Program-made: the position numbers and the translations under genes
Shown here: positions 15,042-25,239 of the stretch, piece after piece
Layout: each line of letters opens with the position of its first letter
How positions within the stretch are numbered: the stretch's first letter is position 1
Assembly: GCF_009852415.1 (NCBI RefSeq)
Contig: NZ_WOXS01000002.1
Location: 7,294,001 to 7,358,000, forward strand
DNA: 64,000 nt
Direction: 5' to 3'
DNA from: Streptomyces sp. Tu 3180
GTDB lineage: Bacteria; Actinomycetota; Actinomycetes; Streptomycetales; Streptomycetaceae
The notes under the pieces: generated by a model
Database searches by the model: none
The model's input: only the letters and a program-made list of their open reading frames with translations
What the model was told of the DNA's origin: nothing

Positions 15042-17654
15042 TCAGGCCGCCCCGAACGCGGAGAACGCCCACCCGGTGGCCTGGTGCAGCGCGTCACCGG
15101 GCAGCGCGGCCCGGGCGTCGCGCAGCGCCTGGGCGAGGGACAGCCCGGCGTCGATCCCCTTGTGCAGCGCGAGCATCAGCGGCACCACGGCGGCGTCGTT
15201 GACGGGCGCGCTGCACGCCACCACCCCCGCCGTGCCCAGCGGCAGCAACGCCGTCACCAGGCCGAGGAGTTCGTCGGCGCCGACGGTGGCGAACCGCGCG
15301 GTGTCGCAGCAGGACAGGATGATCCGGTACGGGCTGCGGTCCAGGCGCTCGAAGTCGTGGACGATGAGCGGCCCGTCGGCCATCCGCAGCGAGGAGAACA
15401 TCGGGCCGTCCGCGCGGAAGGTGCCGTGCGCGGCGATGTGCGCCAACGCGGCCCCGTCCAGTTCCGCCAGCACGCGCGGCACCGCCGCGTCGTCGTCCTC
15501 CAGGACGGTCGCGCCGCCGTAACGGCCGGCCAGCTCGGGCACCTCCGCGCCGCCGGTCGCCAGGCCCGGGCCGCGCACCAGCACCTGGCGGCCCCCGGGC
15601 GGCGGCGCGGTCTCCCGCGCGCGCAGCCAGCTGCTCGCCGACGGCGACACGCTCAGCACCCGCTCCCGCAGCGAGGGCAGCAGCGCCCACGGCACCCGGT
15701 GCAGCCGCCCCGGCGGCACGATCACCACCGGACCCGTGCCCAGGTGCGCCGCCGCCGGGCCCAGCAGCAGCTCCTCCAGCCGGCGGCCCGCGGCCTCCAC
15801 CACCGGCAGCCGCGCCTCCGCCCCCGGATGCGCCAGCCTCCGCAGCCCGGCCTGCACGTGCTCGGCCTCGGTCTCCGCCGCCGCCAGCAGGCCCGCCTCG
15901 AACCGCCGCACCCGACCCTGCCCGCACAGCAGCACCTGCACCCGCCCGCCGAGCACGGCGAGCTCCACCAGCTGTCCGCCGTCACCGTCGCCCAGCCGGT
16001 CGAGCAGCCGGCCGACGTCGAAGCGGTCCCCGCCGTCGGGGGCCTCGCCGCGCATGTGCAGCGTCCGGGAGCGGATCTCCCGCTCCAGGCGCCGCTGCTC
16101 CCGCTCCAGCGCCGGCACGGGCTTGCCCTCCATGCGGGCCTCCTCCGCGCGGGCGGCGATCTCCCGGTAGGCGGTCATGCCGCTGAGCAGCGCGGGGTCG
16201 GCGGGCGGCCGGGTGGGCGGCGCGGACAGGGCGGTGGCCCGCCAGCGCTCGCTCCACACCAGCAGCCGCCGCGGTCCGCCCGAGACCAGACTGGCCTGCT
16301 GGGCGAGGGCGGCCAGCTCCGCCCCTTGCGCGGTGGCGCGGGCCCTCAGCTCCGAGGCGCCCAGCGTCATCCGGTGGTCGTCGAGCACGTCGAGGCCGCG
16401 CCGGCAGGCCTCCAGCACACCCCGCGCGGATCCGGCGGCCCGCGCGCGCAGCGCCTGCGCCGCCCAGCCCGTCATCCGCGCCAGCGGGGGCCCGCCGAGC
16501 CTGCTGCGGGCGGCGACCGCCAGGTGCCGCTCCGCGTCCTGCGTCCAGCCCAGGTCCAGCGCGATCCGGCCCGCGAGCAGGGACGCCTCGGGGGCGGCGG
16601 GCGCGCCGAGCGCGGCCAGCCTCTCGGCCACCGCCGCCGCGTCCGCGACCAGCCGGCCCGAACCGCGCCCGGCCGCGTGGCGGGCCCCGATCAGCACCAG
16701 CCGCGCGTGCGTCTCCCACCAGGTGCGCCGCTGCCCCGCGAACAGCCGCACGGCGAGTGCCGCGCGCGCGATCGCCGTCTGCGGATCGTCCGCCAGCCGG
16801 GCCGCCCGCGCGGCGGCCAGCAGCAGTTCCGCCTTGCGGGTGGACTGCCCGCCGATCCCGTCCAGCGCCCTGATCGCCGCGTCCGCCTCGGCCAGCGCCT
16901 CCGCGGGCAGTCCGGCGGCCATCAGCACCTCGCAGCGCCGGATGTTCAGCATGAACGTCGGCGTGCCGAGCTTGGCGTACCGCTCCTCCGCCTCGTCGAA
17001 CAGTCTCAGCGCCGCCGGGACGTCGCCCGAGCGGAACGCGGCCAGCCCCCGGCTCTCCACGGCGTCCGCCTTGTCGTGCTCCTGCCCCGTGGTGTCCCAC
17101 AGCGCCTCGGCCGCGGTGAAGTCGGCGTCCGCCCGCTCCACCGCGCCCAGCGCCAGATGCACCGTGGCCCGCAGGGTCAGCGCGCGCGCCGTCCAGATCA
17201 CGTCGTCCGCCTGCCGCAGGACGGGCACCGCGCGCCGTACGTCCTCCAGCGCCTCCTTGTGGTGGCCCAGCACCCACCACGCGTACGCCCGGCGGAACAG
17301 CACGCGCGCGCGGGTGTGTCCGGTGCCGCGGGCGACCCCCCGGCCCAGGGCGTCCATGCCCTGCCGGGTGCGTCCCGCGTGCACCAGCGCGACCCCGAGC
17401 GTGGCGAGGACGTCCGCCTCCCGCTCGGCCGAGTCCGCGCGCGCCGCCCAGTCCCGGGCCCGCCGCAGATGGGACAGGGCCAGCCGCATGTCGCCGAAGT
17501 CCCGCTGCCAGATGCCGATCACCTGGTGGGCGACGGAGGCGTGCAGGGGCGGGGGACGGTCGCGCAGCACCTCTTCCGCCCTCGCCAGGGCCTCGCCGGG
17601 GGCGGCGAACACCATCGGCAGCAGTTCCAGCACCGATTCGCTTCCCGCTGTCAC
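15042..17654 (-). CDS. TPR-CHAT caspase-like protease
   Basis: About 870 residues from the GTG at 17654 (VTAGSESVLELLPMVF); an in-frame extension exists but has no ribosome site. Residues 20-540 are alpha-helical repeats of TPR character. The C-terminal CHAT domain carries the expected dyad, His743 in LAHIAAHGTFR and Cys782/783 in RIILSCCDTARF (the second Cys aligns with the canonical LSxC). Downstream is the usual LLPLGTAGVVACSAPVND region. CHAT peptidases of this kind act in caspase-like signalling and immune systems; the TPR part probably senses or binds a partner. The gene is divergent from an intracellular subtilase and close to a sigma factor. Confidence 0.9.
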   Translation of the reverse strand: MTAGSESVLELLPMVFAAPGEALARAEEVLRDRPPPLHASVAHQVIGIWQRDFGDMRLALSHLRRARDWAARADSAEREADVLATLGVALVHAGRTRQGMDALGRGVARGTGHTRARVLFRRAYAWWVLGHHKEALEDVRRAVPVLRQADDVIWTARALTLRATVHLALGAVERADADFTAAEALWDTTGQEHDKADAVESRGLAAFRSGDVPAALRLFDEAEERYAKLGTPTFMLNIRRCEVLMAAGLPAEALAEADAAIRALDGIGGQSTRKAELLLAAARAARLADDPQTAIARAALAVRLFAGQRRTWWETHARLVLIGARHAAGRGSGRLVADAAAVAERLAALGAPAAPEASLLAGRIALDLGWTQDAERHLAVAARSRLGGPPLARMTGWAAQALRARAAGSARGVLEACRRGLDVLDDHRMTLGASELRARATAQGAELAALAQQASLVSGGPRRLLVWSERWRATALSAPPTRPPADPALLSGMTAYREIAARAEEARMEGKPVPALEREQRRLEREIRSRTLHMRGEAPDGGDRFDVGRLLDRLGDGDGGQLVELAVLGGRVQVLLCGQGRVRRFEAGLLAAAETEAEHVQAGLRRLAHPGAEARLPVVEAAGRRLEELLLGPAAAHLGTGPVVIVPPGRLHRVPWALLPSLRERVLSVSPSASSWLRARETAPPPGGRQVLVRGPGLATGGAEVPELAGRYGGATVLEDDDAAVPRVLAELDGAALAHIAAHGTFRADGPMFSSLRMADGPLIVHDFERLDRSPYRIILSCCDTARFATVGADELLGLVTALLPLGTAGVVACSAPVNDAAVVPLMLALHKGIDAGLSLAQALRDARAALPGDALHQATGWAFSAFGAA

Positions 17655-17781
17655 CTTACGGATGGTAGTGGTCCGCAACCGCGCCCCACAGGTACGACGT
17701 TGTATCAAACGACCGCTTCGGGGCTCTGGTTCAGGACAGCTCCTCGGCCCCGGTCGCCGCCGCCCCAGTGGAGGACACGCC

Positions 17782-19212
17782 ATGGCACCACAGCGATTCC
17801 GCGAGCAGTTCGACCAGATCCAGCGCTCGATGCCCGACGTCCCCCTGGCGATGGGACCGGACGACGCGGGCGAGTTCCTCTACGAGAAGGGTGTCGTCCT
17901 CGCCCGCGACGGGGAGGAGGCCCGCGTCGTCGAGGACACCGTGCGGCAGCACTTCACCACGTTCGCCGGACCCGCCCCGGACCACGTGGGCCGGGTGAGC
18001 CCGGAGACCAACCGCTCCGGCATCACCCGCATCCGGGTCGCCGACCCGGGGCAGGGCGACGGCAGCGGCGATCCGGCGGTCGCGGGCGCACTGCGCGCGC
18101 TCTCGGCGACCGAGGGCCGCGCCGGGCGCCGGCTGATCAGCCGCAACCACGTGGTGTCGATCGCCGTCAACGCCTGCCCCGGTGACGAACCCGTGCCCGT
18201 CCAGGCCGGCGAGCAGCCCAACCCGGCCGCCGCCCGGGCCGACCACGACCCGGACAGCGCCGTCAGCGTCCTCGTCGTCGACACCGGCCTCACGCACGAC
18301 TACCGCTCCTACCCGCTGCTCGCCCACACCCGGGGCGACGCCCAGGTCGAGGAGTGCGACGGCGAGGGCGTCCTGAAGCAGTACTGCGGACACGGCACGT
18401 TCATCGCCGGGCTCGTCGCCGCCGTCGCCCCCTGCACCGACATCACGGTCCGCGGCACGCTCAACGACGCCGGCGCCATCCTGGAGTCCGAGTTCGGCGA
18501 GAAGCTCTTCGAGGCCGTCGACCGGGACGGCTGGCCGGACGTCATCAGCCTCTCCGCCGGCACCTCCAACGGTCGCACCGACGGCCTCCTCGGCATCGAC
18601 GCGTTCATGGAGGAACTGCGCGAGCAGCACACCCTGCTGGTCGCCGCCGCCGGCAACAACGCCAGCGCCACCCCGTTCTGGCCCGCCGCCTACGCCGGCC
18701 TGCCCGGCTACGAGAACGCCGTGCTGTCGGTCGGCGCGCTGCGCGGCGACGGCGAGTTCGGCGCCTGCTTCAGCAACCACGGCGCCTGGGTGTCGGTCTA
18801 CGCCCCCGGTGAGCGCCTCGTCAGCGCCCTCACCGGCTTCGACACCCCCGTGCCGTACGTGTACCAGCACTCCACCTACGACGCCTGCCGCTACGGCTTC
18901 TCCTACGCCTGCACCTGCCGGCACCCGCGCCACACCGGCGTGCTGAGCGAGGAGGGCGGCCGGGCCAAGCCGGACCAGGTGATGTTCGAAGGGCTCGCCC
19001 AGTGGAGCGGCACCTCGTTCGCCACTCCCGTCGCCGTCGGCATGGTCGCCGCCCACATGACCGCGCAGGCGCAGACCGACCCGCGCAAGGCCCGCCGGCA
19101 GCTGCTGGACAGCAACACGGAGTTCGCCGAGGTGCGCGGGGCGCACGTCCCGGCACTCCTGCCGCCCACCTGGCGCCCGGTGCCGGTCTCGCTCCCCTCC
19201 GTGCGGGCATGA
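17782..19212 (+). CDS. S8 subtilisin-like serine protease, no signal peptide
   Basis: A 476-residue protein from an ATG preceded by GTGGAGG. The catalytic triad is complete: Asp167 in VLVVDTGL, His204 in CGHGTFIAG, Ser412 in WSGTSFATPV. The oxyanion-hole Asn292 is in AAAGNN. The first 155 residues are not a classical inhibitor propeptide and no signal sequence precedes them, so it is probably cytoplasmic. A Cys-rich insertion (about residues 365-385, ACRYGFSYACTC) sits between Asn and Ser. It is divergent from the CHAT protease (127-base gap) and 59 bases ahead of the sigma factor gene. The arrangement suggests a dedicated proteolytic cascade (inference). Confidence 0.92.
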   Translation: MAPQRFREQFDQIQRSMPDVPLAMGPDDAGEFLYEKGVVLARDGEEARVVEDTVRQHFTTFAGPAPDHVGRVSPETNRSGITRIRVADPGQGDGSGDPAVAGALRALSATEGRAGRRLISRNHVVSIAVNACPGDEPVPVQAGEQPNPAAARADHDPDSAVSVLVVDTGLTHDYRSYPLLAHTRGDAQVEECDGEGVLKQYCGHGTFIAGLVAAVAPCTDITVRGTLNDAGAILESEFGEKLFEAVDRDGWPDVISLSAGTSNGRTDGLLGIDAFMEELREQHTLLVAAAGNNASATPFWPAAYAGLPGYENAVLSVGALRGDGEFGACFSNHGAWVSVYAPGERLVSALTGFDTPVPYVYQHSTYDACRYGFSYACTCRHPRHTGVLSEEGGRAKPDQVMFEGLAQWSGTSFATPVAVGMVAAHMTAQAQTDPRKARRQLLDSNTEFAEVRGAHVPALLPPTWRPVPVSLPSVRA

Positions 19213-19217
19213 GGACC

Positions 19218-19246
19218 GGAACCGTCCCCTCTGCGGCGTACGATGA
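19218..19246 (+). promoter_or_regulatory. Possible ECF-type promoter for the sigma factor gene
   Basis: GGAACC (19218-19223), 17 bases, then CGATGA (19241-19246), 26 bases ahead of the start codon. GGAAC-type -35 elements are common for ECF sigma factors, so autoregulation is possible. Support is limited to this single match. Confidence 0.3.
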
Positions 19247-19271
19247 CGTGCCGTACACGAGGGGTGGAACC

Positions 19272-19847
19272 GTGGAGCGAACCGATGTCGGCGCGTTGGT
19301 CCGGTCCGCCGCCGACGGCGACGCGGCGGCCTGGAAGGCGATCGTGGAAGGGCTGGGCCCACTGGTGTGGTCCGTGGTGCGCGCGCACCGGCTCTCCGAC
19401 GCCGACGCGCACGAGGTCTATCAGACGGTGTGGTTCCGTTTCGCCCAGCACCTGGGGCGGATCCGGGAGCCGGACAAGGCGGGCGCCTGGCTGTCCAGCA
19501 CCGCGCGGAACGAATGCCTGAAGGTGCACCGCAACGCGCGCCGGCTGATGCTGACGGACGATCCGCAGCTGCTGGACCGGGTCAGCGAGGACGGCGCGCC
19601 GGAGCAGTCGCTGCTGGAGGCGGAGGAGGCGGCCGCCCAGAGCGAACGCGTACGACGGCTGTGGGAGGAGTTCGAGGAACTGGGTGAGCGGTGCCGGCAG
19701 TTGCTGCGCGTCCTGATCGCCTCGCCGCCGCCCAGCTACCAGGAGGTGTCCGCCGCGCTCGGTATCGCGGTGGGCAGCATCGGACCCCTGCGCCAGCGCT
19801 GTCTGCGCCGGCTGCGGGCCCGGCTCGAGTCACGGGGGACGACGTGA
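19272..19847 (+). CDS. Sigma-70 family (ECF-like) RNA polymerase sigma factor
   Basis: A 191-residue sigma factor from the GTG at 19272 (VERTDVGALVRSAADGD), with GAGGGGTGG upstream. Region 2 spans about residues 5-85: DAAAWKAIVEGLGPLVWSVV, then SDADAHEVYQTVWFRFAQHL. Region 4 is near the C-terminus: LIASPPPSYQEVSAALGIAV, then GSIGPLRQRCLRRLRARL. No extra C-terminal domain is present. It overlaps the next gene by four bases (GTGA at 19844) and follows the S8 protease closely. No zinc-finger anti-sigma factor is linked, so control may pass through the coupled protein or the neighbouring proteases. Confidence 0.9.
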   Translation: MERTDVGALVRSAADGDAAAWKAIVEGLGPLVWSVVRAHRLSDADAHEVYQTVWFRFAQHLGRIREPDKAGAWLSSTARNECLKVHRNARRLMLTDDPQLLDRVSEDGAPEQSLLEAEEAAAQSERVRRLWEEFEELGERCRQLLRVLIASPPPSYQEVSAALGIAVGSIGPLRQRCLRRLRARLESRGTT

Positions 19848-20371
19848 ACGGCATGAACGGCACGGACGACGTGAACGGCACGCACGACGGGGCGGCGTTC
19901 GACGAGGACTCCGACACGGCGGGGCCGGGCGGCGAGGACATCGAGGACGGGCTGCTGGAGGAGGAGCTCCGCCGGGCGGCCGCCGTGCTGGACCCGCTGC
20001 CGCCGGGTCTGCTGCAGGTCGCCGTGGACGCCTACGCGCTGCACGACCTCGACGCCCGCGTGGCCGAGCTGACCTTCGACTCGCTGGTCGACGCCATCCC
20101 GGTCAGGGGAGCGACGGACGTGCCGCGCATGCTCACCTTCAGCGCGGGCGAGGTCACCGTCGACGTCGAGGTGACCGCGCAGGGCCTGATGGGCCAGGTG
20201 CTGCCGCCCCAGCCGGCCGGCATCGAGGTGCTCGGCGGGCCGCAGGAGGGCGCCCGGCTCACGGCCGACGACATGGGCCGCTTCACCGCCGACACCCCGC
20301 CCTCCGGCCCGTTCGCCCTCCGGCTGCGCACCGGCGGGGACGTGGTCGTGACGGAGTGGCTGCGCGCCTGA
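19844..20371 (+). CDS. Small acidic protein coupled to the sigma factor; helical N-terminus plus beta C-terminal domain
   Basis: A 175-residue protein from a GTG overlapping the sigma-factor stop. The N-terminus is an Asn/Gly/Asp/Thr-rich linker (to about residue 35). Next comes a helical segment, PPGLLQVAVDAYALHDLDAR and VAELTFDSLVDAI. The last 85 residues are beta-rich (MLTFSAGEVTVDVEVTA, GQVLPPQPAGIEVLGGP, ADDMGRFTADTP) and resemble a carboxypeptidase-regulatory or transthyretin-like fold. No transmembrane helix or zinc finger is present. Its position suggests an anti-sigma-like partner or a substrate of the CHAT/S8 pair. That is inference; the family has no function I can name. Confidence 0.8.
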   Translation: MNGMNGTDDVNGTHDGAAFDEDSDTAGPGGEDIEDGLLEEELRRAAAVLDPLPPGLLQVAVDAYALHDLDARVAELTFDSLVDAIPVRGATDVPRMLTFSAGEVTVDVEVTAQGLMGQVLPPQPAGIEVLGGPQEGARLTADDMGRFTADTPPSGPFALRLRTGGDVVVTEWLRA

Positions 20372-20456
20372 GGGGACCTCGGCACCGGGCGGCCGGGCGC
20401 CGGGAACGGCGTCCGGCCGGCACACGGCCGGGTCCCTCCGGGGTCCTCGGGGGTCG

Positions 20457-21254
20457 TCAGCGCGTCGCGGCGTCGACCAGCGCCCCCAGCGCCGAGGCCA
20501 GCCGGGACAGTCCCGGTCCCGCGGGCCCGCCCGGCTCGGTCATGTAGGTGTCCCGGCGGATCTCCACCATCAGCGCGGACACCTCGGCCCGCTTCCCGTA
20601 GAACTCCAGCGGCACGTACGTCCCGGCGAACGGGCTGTCCAGCCCCGTCTCCCCGCACGGCGCGAACGCCTCGCGGGCCGCGCCGAGCAGCCCGGGCGGG
20701 GTGTGGAAGGAGTCGGTGCCCAGGCAGACCGCGGGCCGCGGCCCCTCGCCGTGCAGTTCGTAGGGCAGCGGCGCGCTGGGGTAGGAGTGCACGTCGATGA
20801 TCACGGCCCGCCCGGTCGCCGCGAGCCGCCCGGCGACCGCCTCCGTCATCGCCCGCGCGTACGGACGGAAGTAGCGCTCGATCAGCGGCCCGGCGTCGTG
20901 TCCGTCGGGCCGCAGCACGTCCTTGTGCGTGGTCCGGGTGTAGACGGCGCCCATCCCGACGGCGAGCATCTCCTCCCGCTCGTCCGGGAACCGCTCGGGG
21001 TCGACCACCAGCCGGGACAGCCGGTTCACGAACCGCCACGGCGTGAGCCCGGCCGCGCGGGCCGCGGCCTCGGCGATGCCGGCCGTGTGCGCGTCGGTGA
21101 TGTGGTCCAGCTCCCGCTCCAGCTCCGCGTCGTCCAGCACGATCCCGGACCGCACGTCGGCCGGTATCTCCCGCGCGGAGTGCGGCACATGGAGGATCAC
21201 GGGCGAGTCCGCGTCGCCGGGAAGGAACTCGAAGGACGGCGGGACATCGGTCAT
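20457..21254 (-). CDS. N-formylglutamate amidohydrolase family protein
   Basis: A 265-residue FGase-family hydrolase. The N-terminal SPVILHVPHSAREIPADVRS and the central AVIIDVHSYPSAPLPYE hold the conserved His/Ser region of the family, and NRLSRLVVDPERF is also typical. The family removes formyl groups from N-formyl-L-glutamate (last step of one histidine-degradation route) or acts on related amides. No hut genes are adjacent, so the physiological substrate is open. It is transcribed toward the sigma-factor cluster and lies downstream of icd, separated from it by a strong hairpin, so it is probably a separate unit. Confidence 0.88.
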   Translation of the reverse strand: MTDVPPSFEFLPGDADSPVILHVPHSAREIPADVRSGIVLDDAELERELDHITDAHTAGIAEAAARAAGLTPWRFVNRLSRLVVDPERFPDEREEMLAVGMGAVYTRTTHKDVLRPDGHDAGPLIERYFRPYARAMTEAVAGRLAATGRAVIIDVHSYPSAPLPYELHGEGPRPAVCLGTDSFHTPPGLLGAAREAFAPCGETGLDSPFAGTYVPLEFYGKRAEVSALMVEIRRDTYMTEPGGPAGPGLSRLASALGALVDAATR

Positions 21255-21363
21255 ACGGCTGCTCCAGGGGCGTTGTCAGGGGTGCACGACAAGATCAAGG
21301 TGTCACACGGCACTGACAACGCCACCGCGACCGGTGGGCCGGGACGCGGGCGGGGGGAGACGG

Positions 21364-21401
21364 CTCCGCCCCGGCCGGGCGCGTGGCCGGCCGGGGCGGA
21401 G
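21364..21401 (-). terminator. Hairpin after icd
   Basis: CTCCGCCCCGGCC and GGCCGGGGCGGAG pair perfectly over 13 bp with a 12-base loop, 31 bases past the icd stop. Confidence 0.75.
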
Positions 21402-21431
21402 ACACGGGGGGTTCCCCGGGAGGCGGCTGCG

Positions 21432-23651
<2,220 letters not shown>

Positions 23652-23681
23652 CGGGTGCTCCGCTCCACGTCTGCAACATTG

Positions 23682-23707
23682 CTCGACATCAAGATATCTC
23701 GTGATCG
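23682..23707 (-). promoter_or_regulatory. AT-rich palindromic element upstream of icd
   Basis: Within an otherwise G+C-rich leader, 31-56 bases before the icd start, is CGACATCAAGATATCTCGTG containing the perfect palindrome AGATATCT (23692-23699). On the minus strand TATCTT and TTGATG could form parts of the icd promoter. The exact -10/-35 assignment is uncertain. Confidence 0.35.
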
Positions 23708-23820
23708 ACCTCGGCTCGACAGGGGTCCGGGCCGATTTCCGGACGAGCCCCCGCCCCCGCTCCGGCGGGCGGCCCCGGCCGGCTGCCCGCCGGGCGACGC
23801 GGCCGGGCCGGCCGGATGGT

Positions 23821-23845
23821 CCGGCAGGGCGGCCCGCCCTGCCGG
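23821..23845 (-). terminator. Hairpin after the MscS gene
   Basis: CCGGCAGGGC, a five-base loop, then GCCCTGCCGG: a 10-bp perfect stem 45 bases past the channel stop codon. Confidence 0.65.
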
Positions 23846-23889
23846 GAGGGCCGGGGGACGGCACCGGGCGGGCGGTGCCGGCGTCCCGG

Positions 23890-24987
23890 TCAGATCGGCG
23901 TGCCGGTGGTCATGTCGTCCGGCTCCGTCCCGGTGCCGCGCTGCTGCGGGATGACCACCGCGCCCTGCTGGAGCGCCACCGTCCGCGCGGGCGACGGGAT
24001 CCGGATGCCCTCGTCGCGGTAGCGCCGGTGCAGGCGCTTGATGAACTCGTGCTTGATCCGGTACTGGTCGCTGAACTCGCCCACGCCCAGGATCACGGTG
24101 AACCCGATGCGGGAGTCGCCGAAGGTGTGGAAGCGCACCGCCGGCTCGTGCTCCGGCACGGCGCCGGTGATCCCGGTCATCACCTCGGCGACGACCTCCT
24201 TCGTCACCCGCTCCACCTGCTCCAGGTCGCTGTCGTACGACACCCCGACCTGCACCAGGATGGTCAGCTGCTGCTCGGGGCGCATGAAGTTGGTCATGTT
24301 GGTCTTCGCCAGCTGCGCGTTGGGGATGACCACCAGGTTGTTGGACAGGTTGCGGACGGTCGTCTGGCGCCAGTTGATGTCCTCGACGTAGCCCTCCTCG
24401 CCGCTGCTCAGCTGGATGTAGTCACCGGGCTGCACGGTCTTGGAGGCGAGGATGTGGATGCCCGCGAAGAGGTTGGCGAGCGTGTCCTGCAACGCGAGCG
24501 CGACCGCCAGGCCGCCGACGCCGAGGGCGGTGAGCAGCGGGGCGATGGAGATGCCCAGGGTCTGCAGCCCCACCAGGAAACCGATCGCCAGGACCAGGAT
24601 CCGGGTGATGTTCATGAAGATGGTGGCCGATCCGGCGACGCCGGAGCGGGACTGGGTGACCGAGCGCACCAGGCCGGCCACCACCCGTGCCGCCGACACG
24701 GTCGCGGCGAAGATGACCAGCACCGTCAGCGTCTGGTTGACGTTGTGCTGCACGGTCCGGGTCAGCGGCAGCGCCGCCGCCGCGAAGGCCGCGCCGCCCG
24801 CGACCGCCGCCCACGGCGCGATCATGCGCAGGGCGTCCACGAGGACGTCGTCCCCGCGCCAGTTGGTGCGTTCGGCGTGCCGGCCGAGCCAGCGCAGCAG
24901 CATCCGCAGCAGGAACGCCGCCAGCAGGCCGGCGGCGAGGGCGATTCCGGCGTACACCAGATCGTCCACGGTGAGCGCGCGGGTCAC
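23890..24987 (-). CDS. MscS-family small-conductance mechanosensitive channel
   Basis: A 365-residue membrane protein from a GTG at 24987 preceded by GGAGGTGAG. Four hydrophobic helices lie at about residues 9-30, 55-75, 85-105 and 128-160. The last contains the Ala/Gly-rich pore helix (APLLTALGVGGLAVALALQD). The MscS beta domain follows: QPGDYIQLSSGEEGYVEDIN, then NLVVIPNAQLAKTNMTNF. These channels open on membrane tension and release solutes during hypo-osmotic shock. It is probably monocistronic, with its own terminator at 23821. Confidence 0.94.
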   Translation of the reverse strand: MTRALTVDDLVYAGIALAAGLLAAFLLRMLLRWLGRHAERTNWRGDDVLVDALRMIAPWAAVAGGAAFAAAALPLTRTVQHNVNQTLTVLVIFAATVSAARVVAGLVRSVTQSRSGVAGSATIFMNITRILVLAIGFLVGLQTLGISIAPLLTALGVGGLAVALALQDTLANLFAGIHILASKTVQPGDYIQLSSGEEGYVEDINWRQTTVRNLSNNLVVIPNAQLAKTNMTNFMRPEQQLTILVQVGVSYDSDLEQVERVTKEVVAEVMTGITGAVPEHEPAVRFHTFGDSRIGFTVILGVGEFSDQYRIKHEFIKRLHRRYRDEGIRIPSPARTVALQQGAVVIPQQRGTGTEPDDMTTGTPI

Positions 24988-25191
24988 CGCTCACCTCCGG
25001 CGAACGCCCTGGCCGACGGCCGTATGTGAAGTCGTGTCACGTGTCGTCACCTGCTCGATTTCCGGGAAGTACGGTGTGCCGGAGCCGTTCTGACCTGCGG
25101 TCGGCACGATCGCACATCCTGCCGTATCCACGCGGTCCGTCCGCACCGTGCCCGTCCGGATCCCGCCGTCCCCGGCCCCCGCCCGGCACAT

Positions 25192-25218
25192 CGGGGCCGG
25201 CCGGGCCGTCCGGCCCCG
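25192..25218 (-). terminator. Hairpin after the flippase-like gene
   Basis: CGGGGCCGG, a nine-base loop, then CCGGCCCCG, 22 bases beyond the stop of the flippase-like membrane protein. Confidence 0.6.
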
Positions 25219-25239
25219 GGACCCGCCCCGCTGCGCCGC

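Noticed and set aside
19844..20371. Classical zinc-binding anti-sigma factor
   Set aside because: No HxxxCxxC motif or membrane helix is present; at most it is an anti-sigma-like partner.
23890..24987. Possible link of the MscS channel to icd as an operon
   Set aside because: A hairpin (23821-23845) and a 238-base gap with its own promoter-like element separate them.
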